64,000 nucleotides of DNA, taken from NCBI RefSeq assembly GCF_027409185.1, contig NC_084462.1, forward strand, positions 47,610,679 to 47,674,678. Reading direction: 5' to 3'. This document shows positions 47,951 through 59,765 of the stretch, piece after piece (the stretch's first letter is position 1; the number at the start of each line of letters is the position of its first letter). The notes under the pieces are model-generated. The model searched no databases and was not told the origin of the DNA. It saw nothing but the letters and a program-made list of their open reading frames with translations. A program made the position numbers and the translations under genes. The stretch is from Cynocephalus volans (lineage: Eukaryota; Chordata; Mammalia; Dermoptera; Cynocephalidae).

Positions 47951-48499
47951 CTTCCAGGTATATTATTTCCCAAGAAACCTTTAACTTCTTATTTAAATAT
48001 GTCTCTGCTGAGCACAGACCAACAGTTTGGCAGACATACTCTGACACATTTTGATATGTCTTCTGCCCAGCTGAGACCCCTGTGACATTTATGCATTTGC
48101 CACTCACAGGTTAGGTGCTCTCCCACAAGCCAGAGGGATTCTTCCATGCCTGGAGGGTGGGCATTTATCCTGGTGTCTGAAATATCACTAACTAACATTT
48201 ATTGTTCTGAGTAGTGGCAAAATGGACTATTTCTTTCTGAGATTTCATCTGGGAAGGTAGAGGAGAAACGTTGCAGCTCACATTATCCCTCCCTCTGCAT
48301 TCCAAATGCAGAAGTTTTCCCTAAAAGGACTTAATGTTTTTCAGCTGAAATTAAATCTTGAGCAATTGAAACATATAAATTTTAACACTATAATGTATGC
48401 TAAAATAAGCTCTTTTTAGCAAAAGGTAAACTATAGCAGATGGAACTGAAGGATCCACTGAAGGAAGAATTGAAGAATTCAGAAAGGGTAAGTATCTTG
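47951..48499. other. Unassigned DNA
   Basis: Nothing firmly recognised. A donor-like site (gggtaagtat, 48486-48495) follows a short open stretch (48440-48487), but this abuts decayed L1 sequence and is not called an exon. Confidence 0.4.
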
Positions 48500-51400
48500 G
48501 TAAACACAAAAGGTATATTTTGTGGAATCTTCACTTGTAATCAAAACTTTAAAAAAAAATTCATGTTGAAAGTATCAAGTTTATCAAGAACAACAATACT
48601 AAATGTGTATGTGTCTTTAAAACTTCTAAATAACTGAAGCAAAACTGGACAGAAATAAAGGGGGAAATAACCAAATGCAATGCATAGTTTAAGATTTTAG
48701 CAATCTTCTCTCAGTTTTTAGAAATAGGCAGAAAGAAAAGGAGAGTACAGATAGAGATGATTTGGAAATTATTATCAGCCCACATGATCTAGTTGACGCC
48801 AGTTAAATGCTACCCCTAATCAATATACATGGAACATTTATTAAAATAGACTACGGTCTGGGCACTGAAACATGACTTAACAAATACCGAACACTTGAAA
48901 TCATTTAGTTTATACCATCTGACCACAATGGTATTTAATTAGAAATTAATAGCTATAAAATAGCAAAAAAAAAAAAAAAATCCTAAGTATTTGGGAATTT
49001 ATCAACACAACTTTATATAAGCAGTGGGTCCAAAAATAAATCACATGTAAAAACTAGAAAATATTTTGGATTGAATAACAATGAAAGCACAATATATCAA
49101 AACTTGTTGGATGTAGTAAAAGTAGTTAGAGGAAAAATTACAGCTTTAAATGCTTATATTACAAATTAAGGAAGATGTAAAATCAATTATTTAAGTCCAT
49201 CATTAAGAAATTGAAAAAGGAAAAGCAAATTAAACCCAAAGTAAGTAAAGCAAAAGAAATCATCAAAATAAGAGCAGAAATCAATCATATAGAAAACAGG
49301 CAAACAATATTGAAAATTAACGAAGTCAAAAGATAGTTTTTTGAAAGATTAATAATATTGATTAGTTTATAGCAAAAATGAATAAAGAGAAAGAGAGATG
49401 GAAAAAGAGACAGACAGACAGACTGACAGAGTAAGAAATAACCAATAGAAATAATACTGTGCTCCTTATTGAGGTTTTATATACATTTAAAAATTAATAA
49501 TGAGCTGTTATGAACAACATTATGCCAATAGCAGAGACAACTTAGATGAACTGGACACATTCCTGAAAAACACATACTACCAAAATTGACACAAGCAGAA
49601 ATAAAAAATCTGAGTACCTCGTACTTATTGAAGAAATTAAATTTGCAATAAAAATCTTTGCCACACACAAAATAAAATAAAATAAACCTCCAAATCTCGA
49701 CTGTTATGCTGATGAATTCTATCAAATATTTAATGTAAAAATAAACCTATAAAACAAGAAAAGAAAGTCACTGGTCATTCTTTTTCATTACCATAGATTT
49801 ACAAAGTCTCGACAAAATTTTAACAAATCAAACCCAGCAATATAAAAAAAGATAATATATAATATCCAAGTGCAATTTATCCCAAAAAGGTAAAGTTGGT
49901 TTAACACTCAAAAATTAATTAATGCAATTCAACACATTAATGGATATAAAAACAGAAAAAATACACACTCATATGAAAAGATCCAGATATTCATTTGCCA
50001 TTATTGACTTCCTGTTCAAAAGAGAAACTCTCAAAACCTTAGAATACAAAGAAGACTTAATTAGATGGAAGATAGCTACAGAACATCTATAGTTAACACC
50101 ATACTTTGGGATAAAATGTTCAAATATCAGGAATAAGGTGAATGTATTCTCTCTAACTTTTTTCTAGAGGTCCTAGTAAATGCAATAAGGCAAGAAAAAG
50201 GTGTAAAAAGCATAAAGATTGAAGAAAAATTAAAACTTTGTTATTAAAAAGAGTGGGCATTATTGTATACACAAAAAAAATAGGAAATTTACAAAAATTC
50301 TAGAAAAGTAAATGATTTCAGCAATACCGTAGAATAAAAGATCAATATAAAATTTCAGTTATATTTCTATTTGGTAGCAAAACACATTTGGAAAATAAAA
50401 TTTTAGGGACAGTATCATCTTCTTTAGCATCCAAAACAATGAAATATCTGAAGACAAATTTGACAAATATGTGTATGCTGAAACTACAAAATATTTTTTG
50501 AGAGAAATTTAAGACAAGCCAAATATGTGCAGTGATGTATCATGATCTGTAGATTCAACACAATCCCAATCAAAACCCTAGGAGGTTGACTTATGGAAAT
50601 TGACAAGGTGATTCCAAAACATATATGTACATGCAAAGAACCTGGGTAGTAAAAACAAATTCGTAAAAGATAATTCTGGAGAACACACACTACCTGATTT
50701 AAAGATTTATAAAGGTACAATATTCAAAGTATTGTGGTTTTGTCTTAAAAATGGTCATGTAGTGAACAACTGAAATGGAAAGAAATACCCATAAATAGAT
50801 CAACATATACACAGACAATTGATGTTTGACCAATTTTATGATGAAAGGGAAATTCTTTTTAGCAATATTCCTAGAGCAACTGAAAGCTAACCCCAATCCA
50901 TCTCTTACTCCATACACAAAAATCAGATTGAGATGAGGCTTGGATGTGAACTCACAAGTATAAAGCTTCTCAAAGAAAATATAGGTGGATATCTTTACAA
51001 CCTTGGGATAAAAAAGATTTCTTACACAGTCACACAAAGCACTGACCATAAAAACTGATAAATACGGAATTTCTCAAACTTAGTCATCTCTGCTCCATAA
51101 AAGGCACCATTATAGACTGGAAATATAAGCAACACCACACCTCTGACAAAAAACTATCTACAATTTTTTTTTTTTGTCTTTTTTTCGTGACCGGCACTCA
51201 GCCAGTGAGTGCACCAGTCATCCCTATACAGGATCCAAACCCGCGGCGGGAGCGTCGCCGCGCTCCCAGCGCAGCACTCTACCGAGTGCGCCACGGGCTC
51301 GGCCCACTATCTACAATTTTTAAGAATCTCCTACAAATCAGCTATAAAAAGACAAAGAGCCCAATTAAAAATGGGCAAAGGACTTTAACCCTCACCAAAG

Positions 51401-52215
51401 AAGATGGAAAGAATGACAAATGAACACTTGAGAAGGTGTTTAATACATTTTGTTATCAGGCAAATATACACATTAAAAAATGAGATATTATACGTTCACT
51501 AAAATGGCTAGAAGTAAAAACTAACAGCACAAAATATGGGGCAAAGACGTGGATCAGCTGGAATTCTCACACATTGCTGGTAGGGCTGTCCAATGCTACA
51601 GCCACTGTGGAGAACCACATGGCATTTTATTATGTAGGTAAACATTTATTTACCCTACGACTCATCTATTCTAGTCCAAGCCTGAGTATTTACCCAAGAG
51701 AGGGAAAACATATGCCTGCACAAAGACTCGTAGGAGAATGTGCATAGCTCTTACTATTCACAACAGTTAAAACCTGGGAAAAAACCAATAGTCCATCAAA
51801 ACAGGAATAGGTATACAATCTGTGGCATGTTCATACAGTGGTCCAGTAAGAAACAAAAGGAATGAAGTGCAGAAACACACAACGACATGGATAAAACTCA
51901 AAATCAGCATGTCATGTGGAAGAATCCAGACCCAAGAAAAAAGTATAATGCCCTTTCTATGACGGTCTAGAAGGGACAATATTAAATTCTGGTGATAGGA
52001 ATCTGAGCAGCTGTTACCTATGGAGTTGGGGCACTGAGTGGAATATGGCACAAGAGAAGCTCCTGGGGTGATAAGAGTGTTCTTTATCTTTTTGGGGGGG
52101 GGGGTTAGTGGGGTGTATACAATTGAAAGAACTCATTGAACTGAGCACTTAAATACTGTGCACTTAATTGAATGCCAATTTTATCTAATTAAATGTATTT
52201 ACAAGGAAAAAAGTA
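48500..52215 (+). mobile_element. Long decayed L1M: ORF2 (endonuclease to C-terminus) and 3' UTR, sense
   Basis: Landmarks appear in L1 order. These are the endonuclease region ('ctaaatgtgtatgtgtcttt', 48599-48618; 'ctgaccacaatggtatttaa', 48919-48938), the reverse transcriptase region ('catctatagttaacaccata', 50084-50103; 'gaggtcctagtaaatgcaat', 50167-50186) and the C-terminal region ('aaaaatgggcaaaggacttt', 51367-51386; 'cacattgctggtagggctgt', 51570-51589). A 3' UTR reaches about 52215 with a G-run at 52094-52104. ORF1 is missing. All frames are broken by many stops and indels. A CYN SINE (51169-51305) interrupts it. Short frames within (for example 49477-49725, 50699-51049, 51767-52051, all minus) are antisense shadows. 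Confidence 0.88.
51169..51305 (-). mobile_element. Young GC-rich CYN-type SINE with perfect target-site duplication
   Basis: The minus strand starts 'gggccgagcccgtggcgcac' and continues 'tcggtagagtgctgcgctgg', a tRNA-like head with an A box (tggcgcactcgg) and a B box close to consensus (gggtttggatcc). It ends in an A-rich tail (complement of 51169-51187). Perfect 16-bp direct repeats actatctacaattttt flank it (51153-51168 and 51306-51321). The pre-insertion site reads ttttt/aa, the canonical L1 endonuclease target. The CpG-rich sequence and perfect duplication mark it as the youngest SINE in the window. Its anticodon arm (cgctgggagcgc) differs from the tRNA-Ile version in the other two copies, so it belongs to a distinct subfamily. 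Confidence 0.93.
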
Positions 52216-52949
52216 TACTTAGGAAGCATGACTAAAGAAGTTAGAGGATCATCAAGAAAGTGTGATGTCAGAGAAAACAAGGAAGAAGAAAAATATATGG
52301 TTGAGTATATTCAAATGTGTAAGTGTGATAAATATGAATGAACTAGACTTTCAAATTAAAATACAGACACAGCCAAATTGGATTTCAAAATCAAAATTTA
52401 TCTTGATTCTTTTTATAGGAGGTAGCCCCTACCAAAAGATCACAGAGAAGTAAAAAGAAGGATTAATATGTGTATGTGTGTGTGTGTGTGTGTGTGTGTA
52501 GCAGGCAAATACCAAGAGAAGGCTGTTTTAGTCAATATCAGATTAAATAGACTTTAAAGCAAAATCATTATCAGAGATAAAAAGGGTCATGAAAAAAAAG
52601 AAATAACAATTTATCAGGTAGAAACAATTCTGAATTGGTATGTACCTAATGCTTACCAATACATACAAAGCAATAATGTATAAAAATGTATATAATGTAT
52701 ACTAAGCAAAAAATATAGAGAGAATTACAGAGAGAAAATGATCTGAAGAGGGAGACACCAAATGGCTTATTATGGACATTACTGTGAGCTGTGCCTTCTG
52801 CGGTTTATGCCTTACGCAGTGGATAGAGTAAATCATGGTTTCAGATACCGGGTCACCTGGGAGGTACAAAACCTCAGTAGTCCCCAGCTAACCTGTGTAA
52901 GATCTAGTAAGTGGGGCTTTACTTAGGAATATTTTTAAGAAACACTAAG
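52216..52949. other. Unassigned DNA with a (TG)n microsatellite
   Basis: A TG repeat of about 15 units lies at 52469-52499. The rest shows no recognisable gene or named repeat. Confidence 0.5.
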
Positions 52950-53165
52950 AATTTGGTTCTAACTGCATATAACACACACATGTAACTGTATATTTAAGTA
53001 TATGTATACACACAGATATAAATGTAGACATAGATACAGATATAGATGTACACACAGCTGTTATATAGTGTGTATTTATATATATATAACAGTATATGTG
53101 TATATCTGTATCTACACACATATATGCTAAATATATGTATGTTTGTATATGCATATGTTGGTGAA
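52950..53165. repeat. TA/CA-rich low-complexity tract with hairpin potential
   Basis: Degenerate TATG/TACA-type units fill the stretch. 'tagatacagatata' (53031-53044) pairs with 'tatatctgtatcta' (53101-53114), so a hairpin around a TATATA-rich loop is possible. The minus-strand frame through it is a repeat artefact. Confidence 0.75.
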
Positions 53166-53224
53166 TATGGGCAAGGTGAATCATTAGTTGTTGGTTATGA
53201 TAGATAACATAGGAAAGGTATTTG

Positions 53225-53331
53225 TTACATACTTACATTTTATTGTATCTTATTCTATTTTATTTTATTCTTATAACAGACTTGAATTTAGTAATATTGT
53301 CCAATTTTACAGATCAGAAAACTGAGTCATA
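53225..53331 (+). repeat. MIR-like fragment
   Basis: 'ttacatacttacattttatt' (53225-53244), 'gtccaattttacagatcaga' (53299-53318) and 'aaactgagtcatacag' (53319-53334) are the CORE end and 'fraction of bases' tail of a MIR. The MITE at 53332 sits at its 3' edge. Confidence 0.55.
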
Positions 53332-53413
53332 CAGTGGTACTTCAAAAAATTAGTGGAAAAATAGAATTGAAAGATAATACCAATTTTTCCACAAACTTTT
53401 CGAAGTACCCTCA
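53332..53413. mobile_element. 82-bp mariner-type MITE, copy 2
   Basis: Flanked by TA on both sides (53330-53331 and 53414-53415). The termini 'gtggtacttcaaaaaattag' (53334-53353) and 'cttttcgaagtaccctc' are inverted repeats. It shares the centre 'gaattgaaagataata' and most other positions with the copy at 27295-27374. Only two copies were seen in this window. Confidence 0.88.
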
Positions 53414-53529
53414 TACATGGTTAAATAGTTATATGAGATATACAAAATGCCATCTTTTTCTTTATTCTAACTGCTACCTTCATTGTTCATTTTACAGAAC
53501 ATAAAAATGGCTAGTGAACGATGTATTTT

Positions 53530-53945
53530 TTTTTAACTATTTAAAAAATTATGTTTAATTGAAACATAATAATTATACATATCTGTGGGGTACAGCGTGA
53601 TATATCAATACATGTATACAGTGTGTAATGATAAAATCAGGGTCATTAGCATATCCATCTCCTCAAACATTTGTCATTTCTTTGTGTTGGGAACACTCAA
53701 TGTTTTCTCTTCTAGCTATTTGAAAATATACTATATTGCTATATAATAAATATACTATAGATATATAGTATATTTAGTATAATAATAATATAGTATATAA
53801 TATATTATATATTATATATTATATATTATATAATAATATAGTATATAATATAGTATATATTGCTATATACTAAAATACACTAAATATGCTATAGAACACT
53901 AGAACTTATTCCTTCTATCCAGCTATAATTTTGTAGTGCATCTGG
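53530..53945 (-). mobile_element. L1MA-like 3' UTR, antisense, with an AT expansion
   Basis: 'gtttaattgaaacataataa' (53552-53571), 'cctcaaacatttgtcatttc' (53661-53680) and 'tttgtgttgggaacactcaa' (53681-53700) are antisense L1MA 3' UTR, homologous to 11376-11640. From about 53740 to 53880 the copy is replaced by repeats of ATATTAT/ATATAGT type with several short palindromes. L1-derived text resumes at about 53893 ('tatagaacactagaacttat'). Confidence 0.8.
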
Positions 53946-56900
53946 GTTTTTAATTCAGGTTTCAATCTCAAGTGTATTACCTTGACCACTATTCTTTCTT
54001 ACCTTTCATTAGATGGTTCAAAATGGATTAAGGAGCCAGATTTGAACCCTGGAAGAAAAGTTCACACTTGAGGATTAGTCTCAGGACCAACAGTAGAAAT
54101 CTTAAGTTGGAAACCAATAATGCTGAGTCATAAAATCAGAATGACATTGAGCATACATAGAATGCTTAATGTTTTAAAAGTACATTTTGGTACTAAAAAA
54201 TAAAACAAATGTCCAACACTCTCACTGACACAGAACTCAGAGAAAGATACTAAAATGTATAGCAAGTAAAGAATGGCAAATGGGAGTTAAAATATGTGGT
54301 ACCTACTATTACTAATTTAAAATGTATAAAATGTCTTGATATTTTCTTTTATTTTATGTGTTGCTTTTATGATTCTCTTCTACTGGATATACAAATATTT
54401 TAAGGGCTTTTAGTTATAGGTTCATCTGCAACCTCTGTTCCTTAAACCTATTTTTTTCCTGGGAGTTATTAATTTCTCAATCAGAACTGATTGTCTTACA
54501 GTCATTGAGATTTTGTTGGTGATCATCTGGAGCACCTGCACTGAGCCACACCTTTGGGGATCCCCTGTTGCAGACACTGCCATGGACAGCTGTTGGTGAC
54601 ACCGTTGATTGCTGCTCTGGCCTTGGCCTTGAGCTTCCTTGGTATCTATCCCTCCACTCTATGATGCCGGATGGTAGGCTAAGGGCTAGACTGTCCTCCT
54701 TCGGGAGAACAGTAGAATCAAAACATCCCACAGTGTTTTGGAAGGAATGGAATGGAAGAAATCGCAAGAACTTAATCTTTAGTTTATCCCCTTCCCATGT
54801 AACATGGAGCCAGATTTGTCTTCTTCCATTAGAAAAGCTGCTAATGACTGTTGGCTCTAAATTTGGGTGTGGAGCCCAAGCAACCAGGAAGGTACGAGAC
54901 AGCAGGTTAGTCTCTCTCTTGAGAATGTGTGCCTTGGGGAACAAGCAGTCCATTTACTCATATGTGAGAGTGGGGACCTACAATCTTAGCAACATTATTA
55001 TGTTCCTAATATAATTCCCAGGAGCCAAGATTGCACAAATTCTAAATGTTCCATTATCTCATTGGCCTCCTGACACCACTATTACTGTTATTATATATCT
55101 GCAGTTTGTGATTTTGGCTTCAGCTGACATTATCAATAAATACAGCTGATTTATATACACTGTATTTTAATCTGACTTGCATCATAAAGGTGTGAAAATC
55201 ACTCCTGAGAAGCTCCTCAGCTCAATTTTTTTTTAACAAAAAGATGTGATTAGGGCTCAGGTTTGTCAGAAAGGAGCAATTGATGAAAACATTTCTTTAT
55301 TAGTCAGCAAACATTGAAAGATTTATTCACAATTTTGTTGTATGTGATAAAAGAAAATTAGTAAAAATTCCACTATGAGCAAATCTTATATTATGAATTG
55401 CCCTAGTTATTGTCTTATTATAAATTAACAAAGCCACAGTCCAAATAACACTGAAATCTTGAGTTTATTGAAAAAAGGAGAAGGTCAAAGAGTTAGAAAT
55501 CCTGATTCCAAAATTAAAAAGATGATTCTTATATAAGCAGCAAATGATATTTGCTGTGTGTGGTAATGAAGGTGCAAATTTAATGGAAGAATAAACACTA
55601 GAAAATACCATCAGGGGTGGAGTTCCAGTTACTTAGGGGTGGGGATGATAATGGAATTACTAAGTTTGTAAGTGCGTTGTGCCTTTAGACCTGTATGAGC
55701 CAGAGAAACACATGCCACATGAATTAGAGGGACTAGAATTTTTTTTAACAGAATGAAAAACGTAATGGTCAAATGGAAGCTGTTCATGTTCTAATTTAGG
55801 AAAGCTGTGTGTGCGTGTGTGTGTGTGCATGTGTGTGTGTTTAGCATGGAAGCATTAACAGAAGGTGGGGTGTGGATGAATCTTAATTTGGGGGTGATGT
55901 AGAGGTCAAAAGTCTTTGTGTAATGTATAGAGCAGAATGCATGCTCTACATTTAATTATAAACTGGCAGAAATATTTTCTAGCCCCTTCCAACCAATATG
56001 ATCACTGATTCATTGGTGATGTAAGATTAAGAAATAGCCTTATTGTTTAAAAAACTAATAAAAAGAAGAATCATCCACTGTGAAGATGAGAGACAGAGAC
56101 AAAATAACTTGTCTGTAATGCAGATTTATTAATAGTCATTCACTGATTTTCAGTAAAATACTCTTCACATAACCTTGACTTTATTAAGGAGTCCTTAAGG
56201 TGCATTTGGAAGACAGATAATGAGTTTGGGGAATACCTTATCTACATCAAGCTAATCTTTAACAGCTTGGAAAAGAACTAGCATAAAGTTTTCCAATTTG
56301 AGTGACAGCAGCATGTTAAGACGAAACCATTTAAAACGTCCTTCTAATATGAAGACTTTATGGTACGTGGCAATATTTTTATAAGAACGCTTCATGGAGT
56401 AGTGGGAACATAAAATAAATAAGAAATATAGAAAACTGTGGAGCTTTAATACTATTCTTGAGGGTCAAATGAATTGCTAGTTAAGAGAATAAAGAATTCT
56501 ACTGTCCGAGGCCTCTGAGTGGCACTTTGTATCTGGGTTAATAAAAGCAAGTCAGACGTCCCCACGGGGAAAAAGTGTTTCATTCACGTTAGCTGTCTCC
56601 TTTAAAGGGAGGGACAATTTGAAGGGAGGGATTTTGAGTGGCATGTCATTGTCGAGACTGCACATGCCACATTGTCAGGACTTCTATGGAGAGAAATCGG
56701 CAGAAACCTTTCTGACCCTTCCAAGTGCAGGACTGTGTGTGTCTGCGTGGGTGCACGTAAGAAGGCTGAGAGCCAAAAGAAAGAGAGATGAAAAGAAAAC
56801 TAATTGAGAAGTATCTTTCTAATGAGACAGCTCATATTTACCCATGTGCAGATTCCCAAGTTCAGATTTTTCTCTTTTACTGAAAATGTGATTGCCCTTC

Positions 56901-59479
56901 TTTAGCATAAGACTAGACATGCCATGAGAAGCTTTTTTTTCCCCTCGGCTTCTATGCAAGAGTTACATCACACTCTAAGATAAAATGGGCTACCCTTTTC
57001 AAAGCTTTAAAACATGTTCATTAGTTAAGCTTTTTATTTCTCTTGTTTCTGATTATGTTATTTTAAGTCTTTTACTTATTTCGTTTGTTTGTTGATTGGT
57101 TTTGTTTTGATTTCCCCCCTTGCCTCAATAAATTTGGACTATTTCCTACTTCTGTCTTCAGTCCTCACAAATGTAGGATTTCACCCCAAATTTCTTCAGC
57201 CGAAAGGTCATGACACAGAAGTTCAAACCAGAAATTTACAGCAGTTTTTTGAGAACTCACTTTCCCCAGCAATAAGGCACTCCCTAAATTTGCGCAAGAG
57301 ATTTGAATACTTTCTTGCTATTTCAACATTTATCCAGTTTTTTTCCAACTCTGGCATAAAATCATTTCTTCATCTAATAAGACCCAAATGGATAATTTGT
57401 AGATATTAGCGAAGGCTAAAGAGTGTCGTTAAGGATTAATCTGCAGTTGATAAGATGTGAATGTAATTGGAGAAAAGCAGGAAGCAGCTCACCCTACACT
57501 CCTCAGAAATTTCAGTCTTGGGGATAAGAAAGCTGGGATTTAGTGATTTGATAGAGCTTTTTTTTTTTTTTTTCCTTTCTTTTTTCTTTAAGAAGCAAGT
57601 GATAATTCATCTGCAAACACACCTTTCTTTGCTTCCTTGTCAATAGAAAAGTTGTTTTGCTAATGGTTATCTGTCTACAAGTCCTTGACCTGCTTGTAAA
57701 CACATTTCTGCAGGAAAACCCTGGGCCATGGCCTCGGGACTTTGCGTCAACAACAAGAGATAAAGTGACCACAACTTAACCTGTTCTGGCCTGGAGTGCC
57801 CTCTGCTGCCCCTTGACAAAGCACGTCCCTAATCTCTCTGCTGAAGGAACAGATTGCTTGGAGGGCCAGCCATGAAGCGGCGTGACCTGAGCTGCTATGT
57901 GGCCCCCCCAGTCTATTTTTAAAAATTGTATCTATCCCTGCCAGGGAACCATTTAAAACCATCTTTCTATTAACTAGGAAGAAAGAAGGTCTATTGGCTG
58001 ATAAATTTTGTCAGATCTGCGTCTTCAAAGTTCTAAAAGAGTTGGTAGAAAAGTGAAAAAGAGAGGGTCAATTTGGTTGATTTGATCACATAAGCGCCAC
58101 GTGGTACCATCCTCCCAAGACAATTTCACTAAGTGAAGATGTTTACAAACACGAAACATTAAAATCATGTGTGTGGAATGAGTCGATTTATGTTTAGTTT
58201 TAGCCAAAATAATTTAATGTCTCAGTTTCTGATCCTAGATTCTCCTGTTTTCTTTTTCCACATTCTTTTCCTATCTGCTTTCCGTTCTTTCCTTCTTTCA
58301 ACTTCCCCACCCACTTTTAAAGCTAACTTTGCAAAATCAGTCATCCCTTGAATGTTGCTGACGTGTTTGAGTTCTGGGGGAACTCTGTGCTGGTCCTATT
58401 CACCTGCTGAGTCTATTTGGTTAGCTTCTCTCCAGCTCTACCATGTTTTTGCTTCTCGGAGTTTTCCTAGGATGGTCCCATCTTCCTTCTAGACTACCCC
58501 GTTATCAGCTGTGACTTTCCTAACTTCTGTCATCGTTGCCTAAGTGTTCTTTCTTGCCTGAATTTTGCCTCAGATTTAGTTTGTTCAAAATCAAGTGTAC
58601 ATAAAGTTAACAAATATCCATTGATGGTGTTTTAGAAGTAAGAAAAGAAAAATAGTGCACAGGTTTTGCCCTTGAGAAGAGTATTAATTTTGACAGACGT
58701 AAAGTGACAACCAACTAATTAATGGAATGCTTGATAAAGTATTTGCACATCCAAATAGATTAGAACTGTGTATTCTGTGTGATTTTTTTTTTGTGGTTTT
58801 AAAAAGTAAATTAATAAACTCAAGTATTAATTATAGTAATTTAATGATAGATTACCTTGTATGGTTTTATCTGCTCCATGTTTCAAGCAAGGTGTAGCAT
58901 GAGCAAGATTTTTGGTATGGTTTTAGGGGCTAAGGTCATTATTCTCTAAACCATAAAATGTCCAGAAAAACAACATGATCTTAAGTATGAATTTGGCTTC
59001 ATATGGGATACGGATTTTACTTTTTGTATTTCTCTAAAGTGGTTTAGCCCTTGCTCGAGGTAGAAGCAAATGATGTAGGATAGTCAAAAACTGCTGTTTT
59101 GCATTTGTTTACGCGAGTAACTAGAATACTGATTCTTTAAATGCCAATTTTTCACAGTTGTAATATGGACATCTGAAGCAATAATCTACATTCTCTTTTT
59201 TGTGAGGGGAACATAATTGGCAAAGACTTTTTTTTAAAACAAAATATAGAAGAAAATTGTGCAGAAAATTATACAAAACAAAGATTATCAAGGATTATCT
59301 CCCAAAAAAGTGATTTTCAGATGTTTTTCTGCATGTAATGAGATGTCCATGAGTTTTCTCTTTTATTTGATTAAAGTTATGAATAAAATGATTGTTTTAA
59401 GTATTACAACTACCTTTAATATTTAAATTAACCTAAATTAGTTATCATGCATTATTCTGTTTCTATTTTGCTGTATTAA
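53946..59479. other. Mostly unassigned DNA, no named repeat
   Basis: This is the longest stretch with few recognisable repeats. 54480-54960 is less AT-rich and open on both strands (54477-54953 minus, 54568-55014 plus), but neither frame has a recognisable domain. A TG-type microsatellite lies at 55804-55842, a T-run of about 16 at 57558-57573. 57600-58600 is mixed-composition unique-looking sequence. Regulatory or lncRNA function cannot be judged without comparison to other species. Confidence 0.4.
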
Positions 59480-59689
59480 GTTTTCTAAAACGTTTGTATT
59501 TAGGTACTGTAATTTTACTTTCTTGTAATCAGATTTGGTAATAAGGTTATGCTGTCTCAAGAAAAGAGTTGAAGAATAAGCTCATCTTTTACTCCTCTAT
59601 GAAAGAGTATAACTAGATGTGGCCTAAATTCTTCCCCCAAATTTTGATGGAATTCAATAGCTAAGGTATCTGGACCTTGGCTGGCCTCC

Positions 59690-59765
59690 CTTTTTTCCTT
59701 TCTTCCTTCTTTCCTTTCTTTCTTCCCTTCTTTTCCTTCTCTTCCCTTCCCTTTCCTTTTTTATG
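59690..59765. repeat. Homopyrimidine tract (CTTT/CCTT units)
   Basis: About 75 bases on the plus strand contain only C and T, made of CTTT, CCTT and CTTCC units. A (TC)n run follows at 59932-59948. Such tracts can form triplex DNA with mirror symmetry, but I see no strong mirror repeat. Confidence 0.9.

Noticed and set aside
51169-51305. SINE head as a genuine tRNA gene
   Set aside because: It has an A-tail and target-site duplications, and lacks a clean acceptor stem on the 3' side, so it is a SINE.
52945-53184. Open frame with His/Tyr/Thr-rich repeats
   Set aside because: It is a translation of a TA/CA-rich low-complexity tract.
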